Below, piece by piece: positions 36,605 to 45,113 of a DNA stretch of 64,000 nucleotides. The position numbers and the translations under genes are program-made. This stretch comes from Paraburkholderia sp. HP33-1 (lineage in GTDB: Bacteria > Pseudomonadota > Gammaproteobacteria > Burkholderiales > Burkholderiaceae), in contig NZ_JAJEJR010000003.1 of the NCBI RefSeq assembly GCF_021390595.1, positions 310,001 through 374,000 on the forward strand. Reading direction: 5' to 3'. Numbering within the stretch: position 1 is the stretch's first letter; each line of letters opens with the position of its first letter. The notes under the pieces were generated by a model. That model did not search any database. It had not been told where the DNA came from and saw only the letters and a list, made by a program, of their open reading frames with translations.

Positions 36605-37768
36605 TTATGGCTGATAAGACGAGTCGACGATCGTCCACAGCGCGGCCTTCGGCTTCAGGTCTGCATCGAACGGCAACGGCAGGTTGTTGCGCGGCACCGG
36701 CGTCGACGTCAGCCACGTGTGCTTGTCCGAGTAGCCCCAGAACGTTACCGCCTTGATGCTCGGCTCCTGCTCGAACAGAGCGAACACCGCGCGATAACGC
36801 TCTGCCTGCGCACGCATGATGTCGTTCGGCACCGGATGGCCGAGGTCCGGCAGACATGCGTGCGAATTGTTCCAGCATTCGCCCGGATCGCTATAGAGAC
36901 TCACGTCGAGCTCGGTCACCTGGTTTTCGAGGCCGAGTGCAGCGACGTCGTCGAACGCCTGCTTGATGTTCGGCAGCGGCGGCCAGTTCACGCTGATATG
37001 CATCTGATGCCCGACCCCGTCGATCGGCACGCCTTGCGCGCGTAAATCGCGGATCACCGAGAGCAGCTTCGCACGCTTGCCAGGATCGTCGGTGCTGTAC
37101 TCGTTGATGTAGAGCTTCACGTTCGGGTCCGCCGCGCGCGCCGCGCGGAAGGCGATCGCGATGTAGTCCTTGCCGAGCGCGCGATACCACGGACTGTCTT
37201 CGCGGTACACCTGATGCGGGTCGTCGCTGATCACTTCGTTGACCACATCCCACGCATAGACCTTGCCGCGAAAGTGTGTGACCACGTCGGTTACATATCG
37301 ATCGAGCCGCTCCGCGACGATGTCGTGATAGTGCGGATCTTTCGGATCGCCGGCGAAGAACCAGGCCGGCGCTTCGGTCCAGTCGCCGGCCTTGAAGTGC
37401 CACACCAGGGTGTGGCCGCGCACCGCGATGCCGTGCGCCTGAGCGAACGCCACGATCCTGTCGGCCGGCTCGAAGTTGTATTGGCCTTGCGCGACGCCGA
37501 TCGTGCCCGGCTTCATCTTGTTCTCGGCTGTGAGACTCGAAAACTGCGCCGCGATGAGCGCGGCGTCGGCGGGACTGTCGATCGAATCGGGTTCGATTGC
37601 CGCGCCGACCTTGAAGTGCGCAGCCATCACACTGCGCAGCGGCGGCAGCGCTTCGATGGGGGCGGCGGCCAGCGGCGGGCCGTCGTGAGCGGTCGCCGCC
37701 GGGTTGTGCGCGCAGCCCGCGGTCCATGCAAGCGTGCAAATGGCGACGGCTGCACAGAGCATGCGCAT
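36605..37768 (-). CDS. GH10 endo-1,4-beta-xylanase, lipoprotein
   Basis: This 387-aa retaining xylanase cleaves internal beta-1,4 bonds of xylan. A lipoprotein signal ends WTAGC. The GH10 barrel shows LTAENKMKPG, HTLVWH, the acid/base Glu in YAWDVVNEVIS (about E178) and the nucleophile Glu in QVTELDVSLYS (about E286), plus VTFWGYSDKHTWL near the end. The start at 37768 has GAGGA 5 bases upstream; the ATG at 37789 has none at proper distance. Being anchored to the envelope it would feed xylo-oligosaccharides to the periplasm. Two different operator types lie upstream (37846-37857 and 37971-37984), so control by two LacI-family proteins is likely. Confidence 0.95.
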   Translation of the reverse strand: MRMLCAAVAICTLAWTAGCAHNPAATAHDGPPLAAAPIEALPPLRSVMAAHFKVGAAIEPDSIDSPADAALIAAQFSSLTAENKMKPGTIGVAQGQYNFEPADRIVAFAQAHGIAVRGHTLVWHFKAGDWTEAPAWFFAGDPKDPHYHDIVAERLDRYVTDVVTHFRGKVYAWDVVNEVISDDPHQVYREDSPWYRALGKDYIAIAFRAARAADPNVKLYINEYSTDDPGKRAKLLSVIRDLRAQGVPIDGVGHQMHISVNWPPLPNIKQAFDDVAALGLENQVTELDVSLYSDPGECWNNSHACLPDLGHPVPNDIMRAQAERYRAVFALFEQEPSIKAVTFWGYSDKHTWLTSTPVPRNNLPLPFDADLKPKAALWTIVDSSYQP

Positions 37769-37845
37769 CGAAGTCCTCAAAGGACGCATTCCTCGTTTCC
37801 TTGTGATGTGGTGTTCGTTCCGATGTTTCTCTCTGTACTGACCAC

Positions 37846-37857
37846 GTTATCGGTAAC
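37846..37857. promoter_or_regulatory. LacI-type operator upstream of the xylanase (GTTATCGGTAAC)
   Basis: This 12-bp imperfect palindrome differs by one base from the perfect site at 60171 before the xylonate dehydratase gene. It lies 78-89 bp upstream of the xylanase start and belongs to the GTTAYCGRTAAC group. Confidence 0.6.
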
Positions 37858-37970
37858 AAGCGCGATGTTAGGCAGCGCCCCCCGGACCTGCTATGAGGGA
37901 TTTACCTGACATATGGAAGAAACGATGCGAGGCGCATCAGCGTCGAGTCGCCCGATGCGACCCGGCGGGT

Positions 37971-37984
37971 TGAAAGCGCTTTCA
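37971..37984. promoter_or_regulatory. LacI-type operator TGAAAGCGCTTTCA, copy 1
   Basis: This perfect 14-bp palindrome is identical to those at 40562 and 41713. It lies about 200 bp upstream of the xylanase start and about 95 bp from the end of the BON-domain gene. The central CG and arm pattern are typical of LacI-family operators. Presumed ligand protein: the LacI regulator at 40598. Confidence 0.75.
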
Positions 37985-38079
37985 CGCGGAGATTGCGCAA
38001 CGCGCCCGCGCCACGAACTGCGCGAAACAGAGCGCCAGTCAATCAATCCCGACTGGCGAGACAGGAAAACCGAAGCCGT

Positions 38080-38391
38080 TCAGTGCGCGTTCAGCGAGCC
38101 ACCGTCGGGGGTGAGCCGGTTGTCCACCGAGGTGACGCCGGGCACCGACATCGCACTCCGCTCGGCAAGCGCGACATGATCCCACGCTGGCACCCATCCG
38201 ATCAGCGTGACCTGTCCCGAGTGGGCAAAGACAAACACATGTGACATCCCGACGCCGGCATGAGCCTCCGCGACGCGCACGGCATGGGCGAGTTGTTGGT
38301 CAGTGGCTTGCGAATCGCCCTGGGCATGGGCTGCCGGCGCGATTGCGGCTGCAGCCAGAAACGCGAGTGTAGATACAAGGACTGTTTTCAC
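38080..38391 (-). CDS. BON-domain periplasmic protein
   Basis: This small exported protein has 103 aa. A signal peptide (MKTVLVSTLAFLAAAAIAPAAHA) is followed by one BON domain: helical segment DQQLAHAVRVAEAHAGV, then VFVFAHSGQVTLIGWVPAWDHVALAERSAMSVPGVTSVDNRL. BON domains bind phospholipid and are often linked to envelope stress. The start is GTG at 38391 with a perfect AAGGAGG 5 bases upstream. It lies between the xylanase and porin genes; no functional link is evident. Confidence 0.85.
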   Translation of the reverse strand: MKTVLVSTLAFLAAAAIAPAAHAQGDSQATDQQLAHAVRVAEAHAGVGMSHVFVFAHSGQVTLIGWVPAWDHVALAERSAMSVPGVTSVDNRLTPDGGSLNAH

Positions 38392-39059
38392 GATACCTCC
38401 TTACACGTACCACGGTGCGCCGGCAAACTCCGCCGGCAAATCCTCTTCCGGTCGCACTCGATGCGAGGCCGCGGAAGTACATCGGACAAAATCCTCTTCC
38501 CATTTCACGGGTGGCGCTGATCGCGGTTGCGCGTCGAGGTTTTGTCGGCTGGGGCGATGGGCGGTCGTGCGCCGTCGCCCGCGGAAAAGTCTGCAAGGGC
38601 AGCGTGTTCGAGCGGGACGTCGCGCGCGCGGCGTGGCGGGGGAACAGCGGGAGCCGAGGGATGGGAGCTGGATGGAGCGTTCGTGGTGGAGCGCGAAAGC
38701 CAGACGGATGCGCTGACAGTCCCGCACTCAGCCGGCTACGCGGCTGAGCCCGGCTCGTTGCCCGGCATCGTATGCATTGATGATAGTCGCTAATTCCTGC
38801 CACTGCTGGCAGCACTAAGACCGGTCGTCAAGCCAAAACCGGCAAGACAGGCAAACCGGGCCGTTGCTTCTTTGCAACGGCGATAGCGATTTTTGCTTGC
38901 ATTCGAGCGCGATCTCCGAGCAAAGCAGGCGCTGAGCGACTCGATCGACGGCATTCGCGTATTGCGATGGTGCATGAATTCAAACGTATTTCCGACGCTT
39001 ATGACCATCACGGGATGGTCACGAAACGGGGTGCTACTTCGGGATCGGGCGGAACGCAA
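38392..39059. other. Intergenic stretch upstream of the porin gene
   Basis: About 670 bp between the divergent BON-domain and porin genes. Overlapping short frames are present on both strands but none has a motif or ribosome site. A long porin leader or promoter region is likely in the right part; nothing else is recognised. Confidence 0.45.
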
Positions 39060-39075
39060 CTGTTATCGATAACAG
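39060..39075. promoter_or_regulatory. LacI-type operator upstream of the porin (CTGTTATCGATAACAG)
   Basis: This perfect 16-bp palindrome lies 156 bp before the porin start. Its core GTTATCGATAAC matches the GTTAYCGRTAAC group also found before the xylanase and the xylonate dehydratase gene, which suggests a shared regulator. Confidence 0.6.
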
Positions 39076-39230
39076 CGTTTTCCCTGAGCCGTTAGTTAGA
39101 GGCACGGCGCAAGGTCATCCCTATAATCGCCTCGAAATGTGAAGCGAGCATTTCGACGAGAGGGGAACGCGTGGCAACGCATGCGTCCTGATGGGCTTGG
39201 AGACGCCACAATATATATATAGGAAGACTA

Positions 39231-40391
39231 ATGAAAAAGAAGCTTATTGCTGTGTCTGTGATGGCAGCTGCGACGACGGTGGCCCATGCACAGAGCAGCG
39301 TCACGCTGTACGGCCGCATCGACAACGGCATCCAGTTTGAAACCGGCCTCCCGGGCGGCCACGCGTGGGCGGCCCAAAGCGGCGACTGGGGCTGCTCGTG
39401 GTTCGGCCTCCAGGGCGCCGAAGATATCGGCGGCGGCACGAAGACGGTCTTCCAGCTCGAAGGTCAGCTCAATACGATGACCGGCGCGTCGGCGGGCAAT
39501 CTGTTCGGCCGTCACGCAACGGTGGGCTTGACGAACGACCACTGGGGTCTGTTCAAGCTCGGTAACCTCGGTGCCGGCGAACTGGCGCAGGACAGCTGGG
39601 GCACCGACCCGCAGTTGATGCAGCGCTACGCGATCTCGACACTGGTGCGCGGCCGTAACTGGACCAGCACAAGCAACGGTGCGGAGTACAACTCGCCGGT
39701 GCTCTTGGGCGGTCTCGTGCTGAAGGGCCAGTATTCGCTGACCAACAACACAAGCTGGAACTCGGCGCCTGTCAACTCCAAGGGTGTGCCGACCGGCCAG
39801 GGTCGTACGAACGCAGTCGAAGGTATCTACACGTGGGGCAACGGCGATTTCCGTGTGATCTATGACGAAGTGCGTGGCGCCAACGGCTCGTTCAACGATG
39901 TCTACGCGGCTTCGCGCATGGCCCTTGTCGGCGGCACCTATGTGATCGGACCGGTGAAGCTGTACGCGGGCTACCAGCACCTGAGCGCGCCTGACGCGAC
40001 GAACGCTACCGTGAACGGTGGCGCGGGCGTGACCAATCAGCCGCTCGGCGTGAGCGCGCCGACGAGCGTGAACCACGAATGGTTCGGCGCCGCATGGCAG
40101 GTCACAGCGCCGACGGCATTGACGGCTGCGGTCTATCACGCCAACGCGAACAACGGCAACGGCAACGCGACGCTGTTCACGCTCGCCGCGACGTACGCGC
40201 TGTCGAAGCGCACGTTCCTGTACACGGAAGCCGGCTATGTGCACAACAGCTCGACGTCGAACCTGAACCTCGGCAACGGCTCGTACGGCAACAACAACTT
40301 CGATCCGGTGACGGGTACATCGTCGAACAGCAACCCGAATTACGGTCATAGCCAGACCGGCGTCTTCGCCGGGATTATGACCTCGTTCTGA
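39231..40391 (+). CDS. Burkholderia-type outer-membrane porin
   Basis: This is a 386-aa general-type porin forming a trimeric 16-strand barrel. A signal peptide ends AHAQ, then the diagnostic start SSVTLYGRIDNGIQFE. The eyelet region has WFGLQGAEDIGGGTKTVFQLEGQLN and NLFGRHATVGLTNDHWGLFKLG. The end GIMTSF has the terminal Phe required for outer-membrane assembly. AGGAAG precedes the ATG. A LacI-type operator upstream and the neighbouring sugar genes suggest it admits oligosaccharides released by the xylanase; this specificity is inferred from context only. A terminator follows at 40465. Confidence 0.93.
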   Translation: MKKKLIAVSVMAAATTVAHAQSSVTLYGRIDNGIQFETGLPGGHAWAAQSGDWGCSWFGLQGAEDIGGGTKTVFQLEGQLNTMTGASAGNLFGRHATVGLTNDHWGLFKLGNLGAGELAQDSWGTDPQLMQRYAISTLVRGRNWTSTSNGAEYNSPVLLGGLVLKGQYSLTNNTSWNSAPVNSKGVPTGQGRTNAVEGIYTWGNGDFRVIYDEVRGANGSFNDVYAASRMALVGGTYVIGPVKLYAGYQHLSAPDATNATVNGGAGVTNQPLGVSAPTSVNHEWFGAAWQVTAPTALTAAVYHANANNGNGNATLFTLAATYALSKRTFLYTEAGYVHNSSTSNLNLGNGSYGNNNFDPVTGTSSNSNPNYGHSQTGVFAGIMTSF

Positions 40392-40464
40392 GTTGAGGTT
40401 GCCTGACCAGCAATCGAAGTGATCTCTGTGTTTCAAGGACTGTTTAAATCTCTTTCATAGAGAG

Positions 40465-40509
40465 GCCGGTGCGACGCCTCCTCCACCCTCGTCGCATCGG
40501 CTGCTTTTT
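40465..40509 (+). terminator. Rho-independent terminator of the porin gene
   Basis: 12-bp arms GCCGGTGCGACG (40465-40476) and CGTCGCATCGGC (40490-40501) pair with one G-T wobble, followed by TGCTTTTTC. Confidence 0.8.
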
Positions 40510-40561
40510 CTATTTCGAATTCATCACCGGATATATATAATCGCGCTTTTTTTTCAATATC

Positions 40562-40575
40562 TGAAAGCGCTTTCA
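40562..40575. promoter_or_regulatory. LacI-type operator TGAAAGCGCTTTCA, copy 2
   Basis: The palindrome extends to CTGAAAGCGCTTTCAG (40561-40576) and ends 23 bp before the ATG of the LacI gene, so it most likely mediates autorepression. Confidence 0.8.
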
Positions 40576-40597
40576 GGACAGGATTCAGGCAGAACTC

Positions 40598-41689
40598 ATG
40601 ACCGACGACGGCTCAAACGATAAACCCGGCGTGCCCACGGTACCGAACGTACCCGCTGCGCCCAACGTGACGCTCGAAGCCATCGCGCGCGCGGCCGGTG
40701 TTTCTCCGAGCACCGTATCGCGGATCCTGAATGGTTCTGCGCGCGTGCTTCCCGCCAAGCAGCGGGCAGTGGAAGAGGCGATCGCGCGCTTCAACTATCG
40801 GCCGAACGTGCTCGCGCGCAGTCTCGCGAGCGGCCGGACCGAAACGATCGGGGTACTGACGCAGGCGGTGTCGAGCCCGTTTTATGCGGAGTGGTTGCGC
40901 GGCATCGAAGAGGCGCTTTACGAGCCTGGTTTTACGCCGATCTTCGTGAGCAGCCGCTGGAATATCAACGACGAAAAGGCACGACTCGAGCAGTTCATCG
41001 CGCGGCGCGTCGACGGCATCATCCTGCTACACGCACAACTCGATGAACCGACCCTGACCGACTACGCGCGCCACGCGCCGATGCTCGTGCTAGGCCGCTC
41101 AGTACGAAACAGCGCGACGCTCGCCGGCCTGCCGATCGACAACATGCAGGGCGCGCGCGACGCGACCCGTCATCTGATCGACCAGGGCCATCGCGAGATC
41201 GCGTTCATCGCCGGGCCGGCCAGTCACGAGGATGCGATCGAGCGCCTGGACGGCTACCGGATCGCGCTCGAAGAAGCGGGCATCGGCTTCGATGCCGATC
41301 TCGTCGAGCAGGGCGATTACCTCGAAACAGGCGGCGTCGCCGCGATGGAGCGGCTGATGGCGCGCCATCCATCGTTCAGCGCGGTGTTCTGCGCGAACGA
41401 TCAGACCGCGTACGGCGCGCGGCTCGCGATGTTCCGCCGCGGCGTGCGGGTGCCGGAGGACGTGTCGTTGGTCGGCTTCGACGATCTGCCGACTTCGTCC
41501 TACATGACTCCGCCTTTGACGACGGTGCGCCAGCCGACCTATGAAATCGGCCGCCTCGCCGCGCAGGGCATCGTACAAATGATCCGCAAGCAGACCATCG
41601 CGCTCAGTCCGATTCCGCTCACGCTCGTGACGCGTGAAACGACGCGGCGAATCACGTCGCCCGTGAAGCGGGGGGATACGCGCACGTAG
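40598..41689 (+). CDS. LacI-family regulator of the beta-glucoside ABC locus
   Basis: This is a 363-aa repressor. An unusual Pro/Asn-rich N-terminal stretch (residues 1-23) precedes the LacI helix-turn-helix (VTLEAIARAAGVSPSTVSRILNG, about 24-46) and hinge helix (NVLARSLASGRT). The periplasmic-binding-like sugar domain follows (TIGVLTQAVSSPFYAEWLRGIEEAL; later VFCANDQTAYGARLAMFRRGVRVPEDVSLVGFDDLP). Copies of TGAAAGCGCTTTCA lie just upstream of this gene and before the transporter genes downstream, so it probably controls itself, the ABC/GH1 operon and the xylanase. The inducer is unknown. Confidence 0.93.
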   Translation: MTDDGSNDKPGVPTVPNVPAAPNVTLEAIARAAGVSPSTVSRILNGSARVLPAKQRAVEEAIARFNYRPNVLARSLASGRTETIGVLTQAVSSPFYAEWLRGIEEALYEPGFTPIFVSSRWNINDEKARLEQFIARRVDGIILLHAQLDEPTLTDYARHAPMLVLGRSVRNSATLAGLPIDNMQGARDATRHLIDQGHREIAFIAGPASHEDAIERLDGYRIALEEAGIGFDADLVEQGDYLETGGVAAMERLMARHPSFSAVFCANDQTAYGARLAMFRRGVRVPEDVSLVGFDDLPTSSYMTPPLTTVRQPTYEIGRLAAQGIVQMIRKQTIALSPIPLTLVTRETTRRITSPVKRGDTRT

Positions 41690-41712
41690 TGGATGTTTTT
41701 TTCGCCTTGGCG

Positions 41713-41726
41713 TGAAAGCGCTTTCA
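41713..41726. promoter_or_regulatory. LacI-type operator TGAAAGCGCTTTCA, copy 3
   Basis: It lies 24 bp after the LacI stop and 113 bp before the binding-protein ATG, in the only gap that could hold the promoter of the ABC/GH1 operon. Confidence 0.8.
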
Positions 41727-41838
41727 GGCATCAGCAGGCAACAAGCAAAGCAGTAACAAGGACAACAGGGGAAGTAGGTCCGCAGCAACCAGGTAGTCAT
41801 CGGATGCAATTCAAACAGGATTCACAAGGAGACGAGTA

Positions 41839-43086
41839 ATGAAATTCCGTTTTTCAGGCTCTGCCGCCGCCGTTCTGCTCAGCCTCGCCGCGGTCGGCGC
41901 GCAGGCCAACACCACGTTGACGGTCGCGGTCTTTCCGAAGCTGGACCAGGAAATCAAGGACGCGATTCCGGCGTGGAAGAAGCTGCATCCGGACGTCGAT
42001 ATCAAGGTGTCGTCGCTCGCGATTGGCGATCACCACAACGCGATGACCACCGCGCTCGCGACGAGCTCCGATCTGCCGGACGTGATGGCGGTCGAGGTCG
42101 GCTTTATCGGCCGCTTCGCCGCGGGCGGCGGTCTCGAAGATCTGTCGAAGCCGCCGTACAGCGCGGGCCAGTACAAGAGCCAGTTCATCAACTACACGTT
42201 CGCGCAGGCGACCACGCAGGATGGCACGATCGTCGGCATGCCGGCCGATATCGGTCCGGGCACGCTGTTCTATCGCAAGGACATTCTCGACAAGGCGGGC
42301 GTGACCGAAGCGGATCTGACGAAGTCGTGGGACTCGTATCTCGCGGCCGGCGTGAAGATCAAGAAGGCGACGGGCGCGTACCTGATGGCATCGTCGCGCG
42401 ATATCGAGGATATCTACATTCGCGCTGACCTGAAGGAAGGCGACGGCGTTTACTTCGACAAGGCCGGCAATCCGGTCGTCACGTCGCCGCGCTTCGTCAA
42501 GGCGTTCGAACTCGCGAAGAAGGCACGCGACCTCGGTCTCGACGCGAAGATCTCGCCGTGGACGAACGAATGGGCCGAGAGCTTCAAGCGCGGCACCGTC
42601 TCGACGCAGATGATGGGCGCGTGGCTCGGTGGCCACCTGTCGTCGTGGATCGCACCGGACACGAAGGGTCTGTGGCGCGCGACCAATCTGCCGAACAACG
42701 CGTACGCATCGTTCGGCGGCACGTTCTACGCGATTCCGGCGAAGGCGACGCAAAAGGCGATGTCGTGGGAATTCATCAAGTTCCTGACGACGCGCCAGGA
42801 CACGCAGCTTGCTTCATTCCGTTCGATCGATGCGTTCCCCGCGCTGCTCGCCGCGCAGAACGATTCGTTCTTCGCGGAGCCGGTCGCGTTTCTCGGCAAC
42901 GAGAAGGCGCGTCTGATCTGGCGTGATGCGGCCTCCCACATCCCGGCGATCCAGCGTAGCAAGTACGACCAGGTCGCTGAGGAAGCGGTCCACTCGGCGC
43001 TCGACAAGGTTGTCGACGACGGCGCAGACGTGCACACCGCGTTGCAGGAAGCACAGGACCAGATCGCGCATCGCGTTCGCCGTTAA
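41839..43086 (+). CDS. Sugar ABC transporter substrate-binding protein (locus 1)
   Basis: This 415-aa periplasmic binding protein is of the MalE/family 1 type. A signal peptide (MKFRFSGSAAAVLLSLAAVGAQA) precedes LTVAVFPKLDQEIKDAIPAWKKLHPDVDIKVSSL, the family signature region PDVMAVEVGFIGRFAAGGGLEDLS, and later SFKRGTVSTQMMGAWLGGHL. AAGGAGA precedes the ATG. It is the first gene of the operon binding protein > permease > permease > GH1 > ATPase. The GH1 enzyme points to cellobiose or other beta-glucosides as cargo. Confidence 0.92.
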   Translation: MKFRFSGSAAAVLLSLAAVGAQANTTLTVAVFPKLDQEIKDAIPAWKKLHPDVDIKVSSLAIGDHHNAMTTALATSSDLPDVMAVEVGFIGRFAAGGGLEDLSKPPYSAGQYKSQFINYTFAQATTQDGTIVGMPADIGPGTLFYRKDILDKAGVTEADLTKSWDSYLAAGVKIKKATGAYLMASSRDIEDIYIRADLKEGDGVYFDKAGNPVVTSPRFVKAFELAKKARDLGLDAKISPWTNEWAESFKRGTVSTQMMGAWLGGHLSSWIAPDTKGLWRATNLPNNAYASFGGTFYAIPAKATQKAMSWEFIKFLTTRQDTQLASFRSIDAFPALLAAQNDSFFAEPVAFLGNEKARLIWRDAASHIPAIQRSKYDQVAEEAVHSALDKVVDDGADVHTALQEAQDQIAHRVRR

Positions 43087-43102
43087 GCGTTGCTGATGGA
43101 AG

Positions 43103-43127
43103 GTCGCGGCACGCTGCGTGCCGCGAC
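43103..43127 (+). promoter_or_regulatory. Intercistronic stem-loop after the binding-protein gene
   Basis: A perfect 10-bp stem GTCGCGGCAC/GTGCCGCGAC with a 5-base loop lies 16 bp after the stop. Such hairpins in sugar ABC operons stabilise the abundant binding-protein message and lower permease expression. Confidence 0.65.
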
Positions 43128-43205
43128 ATGAAGTGTGTCGCAGTGTGCTGCAAACAGCGTGGCCGGGCTCCCACCTTGGCCACGCCCGACTGGACGGAAC
43201 TATTG

Positions 43206-44228
43206 ATGAACACTCCGCTGCCCACGACCGAAGAGCTCGCCCGCGATGCGCAAGCGAGCGACGCGCTAAGCTTGACCGCGCCGCGCAGAACATCGCGGCT
43301 CAATCTGGTGAAGCTCGCGCCGTACCTGTTTCTCGCCCCGTTTTTCCTGCTGTTCGCGATGTTCCTCGCGTTTCCGCTGCTGTTTTCGCTGTTTCTGTCG
43401 TTCCAGAGCTGGGACGCGACGGCGGGACTCGCGAGCATGAAGTGGGTGGGTCTGTCGAACTTCACGTTCACGCTGACCGACCCGTGGTACTGGAAGTCGC
43501 TGTACAACACCGCGTTTATGGCGATCACGTCCGGCGTGCCGCAACATCTGGTTGCGCTGCCGCTCGCATTCTTTCTGCAAACCGCGTTTCGCCGCTGGCG
43601 CAATTTCGTGGTGGGCCTGTATTTCCTGCCGTTCATCACGTCGAGCGTCGCGATCGCGCTGATCTTCTCGTCGCTGTATTCGACCGACTTCGGCATGATC
43701 AATCTCGCGATCGGCGAACTCGGCAAGCTGCCCGGTTTGCACTGGATCGTGCCCGCGCATCCGATCGAGTGGCTCTATAACCCGAAGAACGTCAAGCCGG
43801 CGGTATCGGTCGTGATCTTCTGGCGCTATGTCGGCTGGAACACGGTGCTGTATCTGTCGGCGCTGCAAACGATTCCGAAAGACCTCTACGAGGCCGCGCG
43901 CATCGATGGCGCGAATGGCTGGCAGCAGTTCACGCGCATCACGATTCCGCTGATCAAACCGATGATTTTCTTCGCGGTCACGCTGTCGATCATCGGCGGG
44001 CTGCAGCTGTTCGAAGAGCCGTTCATCCTGCTACCGAACGAAGGCATGGGTACGAGCCAGTCCGGTCTGACAACGGCCGTCTATATGTATCGCACCGCAT
44101 TCCACGACGGCGACTTCGGCACCGCGAGTTCGATCGCATGGCTGCTGTTCATTTCGATCGCCGCGTTGATGTGGTTGAACACGCGCATCTTTCACCGCAG
44201 CGGCATGAACGAGGAGACACAGCGATGA
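43206..44228 (+). CDS. Sugar ABC transporter permease, MalF-type (locus 1)
   Basis: This is a 340-aa inner-membrane permease with about 6 helices (LAPYLFLAPFFLLFAMFLAFPLLFSLFLSF first). The cytoplasmic EAA loop that docks the ATPase reads YEAARIDGANGWQQFTRITIPLIKP. The start at 43206 (MNTPLPTTEELARD) is chosen over an upstream frame extension inside the stem-loop. Its stop overlaps the next permease by ATGA. Confidence 0.92.
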   Translation: MNTPLPTTEELARDAQASDALSLTAPRRTSRLNLVKLAPYLFLAPFFLLFAMFLAFPLLFSLFLSFQSWDATAGLASMKWVGLSNFTFTLTDPWYWKSLYNTAFMAITSGVPQHLVALPLAFFLQTAFRRWRNFVVGLYFLPFITSSVAIALIFSSLYSTDFGMINLAIGELGKLPGLHWIVPAHPIEWLYNPKNVKPAVSVVIFWRYVGWNTVLYLSALQTIPKDLYEAARIDGANGWQQFTRITIPLIKPMIFFAVTLSIIGGLQLFEEPFILLPNEGMGTSQSGLTTAVYMYRTAFHDGDFGTASSIAWLLFISIAALMWLNTRIFHRSGMNEETQR

Positions 44229-45055
44229 AATCGTCGAACAACAAGGGCCGTTATATCGGCTACGCGATCGTGCTGGCGGGCGCGCTGCTGATGTTCTCGC
44301 CGTTCTACTTCATGTTCGTGTTCGCGACGCACACGAGTTCCGAGATCTTCTCGATGCCGCCGCCGCTGTGGTTCGGCAGTGCGTTTCTCGACAACATGGC
44401 CTCGCTGATGCGGCACATTCCGTTCTGGCGCAATCTCGGCTGGAGCTTCTATACGGCGGCGATGCAGACCGTGCTGACGCTGCTCGTCACGTCGATGGCC
44501 GGCTACGCGTTTGCGATGTACGAGTTCCGCTTCAAGAAGACGCTGTTCGCGGTCGCGCTGACCGCGATGCTGGTGCCGCCGTTCCTCAGCATGATTCCGA
44601 CCTTCATGACGATGAACATGCTGGGCTGGATCGATCAGCCGCGCGCGCTGTACGTGCCGGGCGCGGCCGCTGCGCTCGGCGTGTTCCTGATGCGCCAGTA
44701 CGTCGCGGCGGCGATTCCGTCGGATCTGATCGAGGCGGCGCGCATCGACGGCTGCGGCGAATTCCGCATCTACTGGAGCATCGTGATGCCGCTGCTGGGA
44801 CCGGCGCTGGGCACGCTTGGGCTGATCAGCTTCATTCAGGCGTGGAACAACTTTTTGTCGGCGCTCGTCGTGCTGCGTTCGCCGTCGATGTACACGCTGC
44901 CGCTCGCGCTGCGCATTCTCCAAAGTCCGACCAATTCGGATTGGGGCGCGGTGATGGCGGGCTCCGCGGTCGCGGTGCTGCCGCTGCTGGTGCTATTCGC
45001 GTTCACCTCGCGGCGTTTGATCGACGGTCTGACGACCGGCGCGGTCAAGGCCTGA
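44225..45055 (+). CDS. Sugar ABC transporter permease, MalG-type (locus 1)
   Basis: This is a 276-aa inner-membrane permease with 6 helices and the EAA loop IEAARIDGCGEFRIYWSIVMPLLGPALG. The start at 44225 overlaps the preceding permease stop (ATGA), so the two subunits are translationally coupled. It pairs with the MalF-type subunit and the ATPase at 46563. Confidence 0.93.
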   Translation: MKSSNNKGRYIGYAIVLAGALLMFSPFYFMFVFATHTSSEIFSMPPPLWFGSAFLDNMASLMRHIPFWRNLGWSFYTAAMQTVLTLLVTSMAGYAFAMYEFRFKKTLFAVALTAMLVPPFLSMIPTFMTMNMLGWIDQPRALYVPGAAAALGVFLMRQYVAAAIPSDLIEAARIDGCGEFRIYWSIVMPLLGPALGTLGLISFIQAWNNFLSALVVLRSPSMYTLPLALRILQSPTNSDWGAVMAGSAVAVLPLLVLFAFTSRRLIDGLTTGAVKA

Positions 45056-45113
45056 GCTTCTTTCGTTTATCTTCACGCCCTCGCGGGCATGACCAATCGG
45101 GACAACATCATCT

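Noticed and set aside
39228..40436. 402-codon minus-strand frame opposite the porin
   Set aside because: Arg/Val/His-rich shadow of the porin, which has a signal peptide, family motifs and a terminator.
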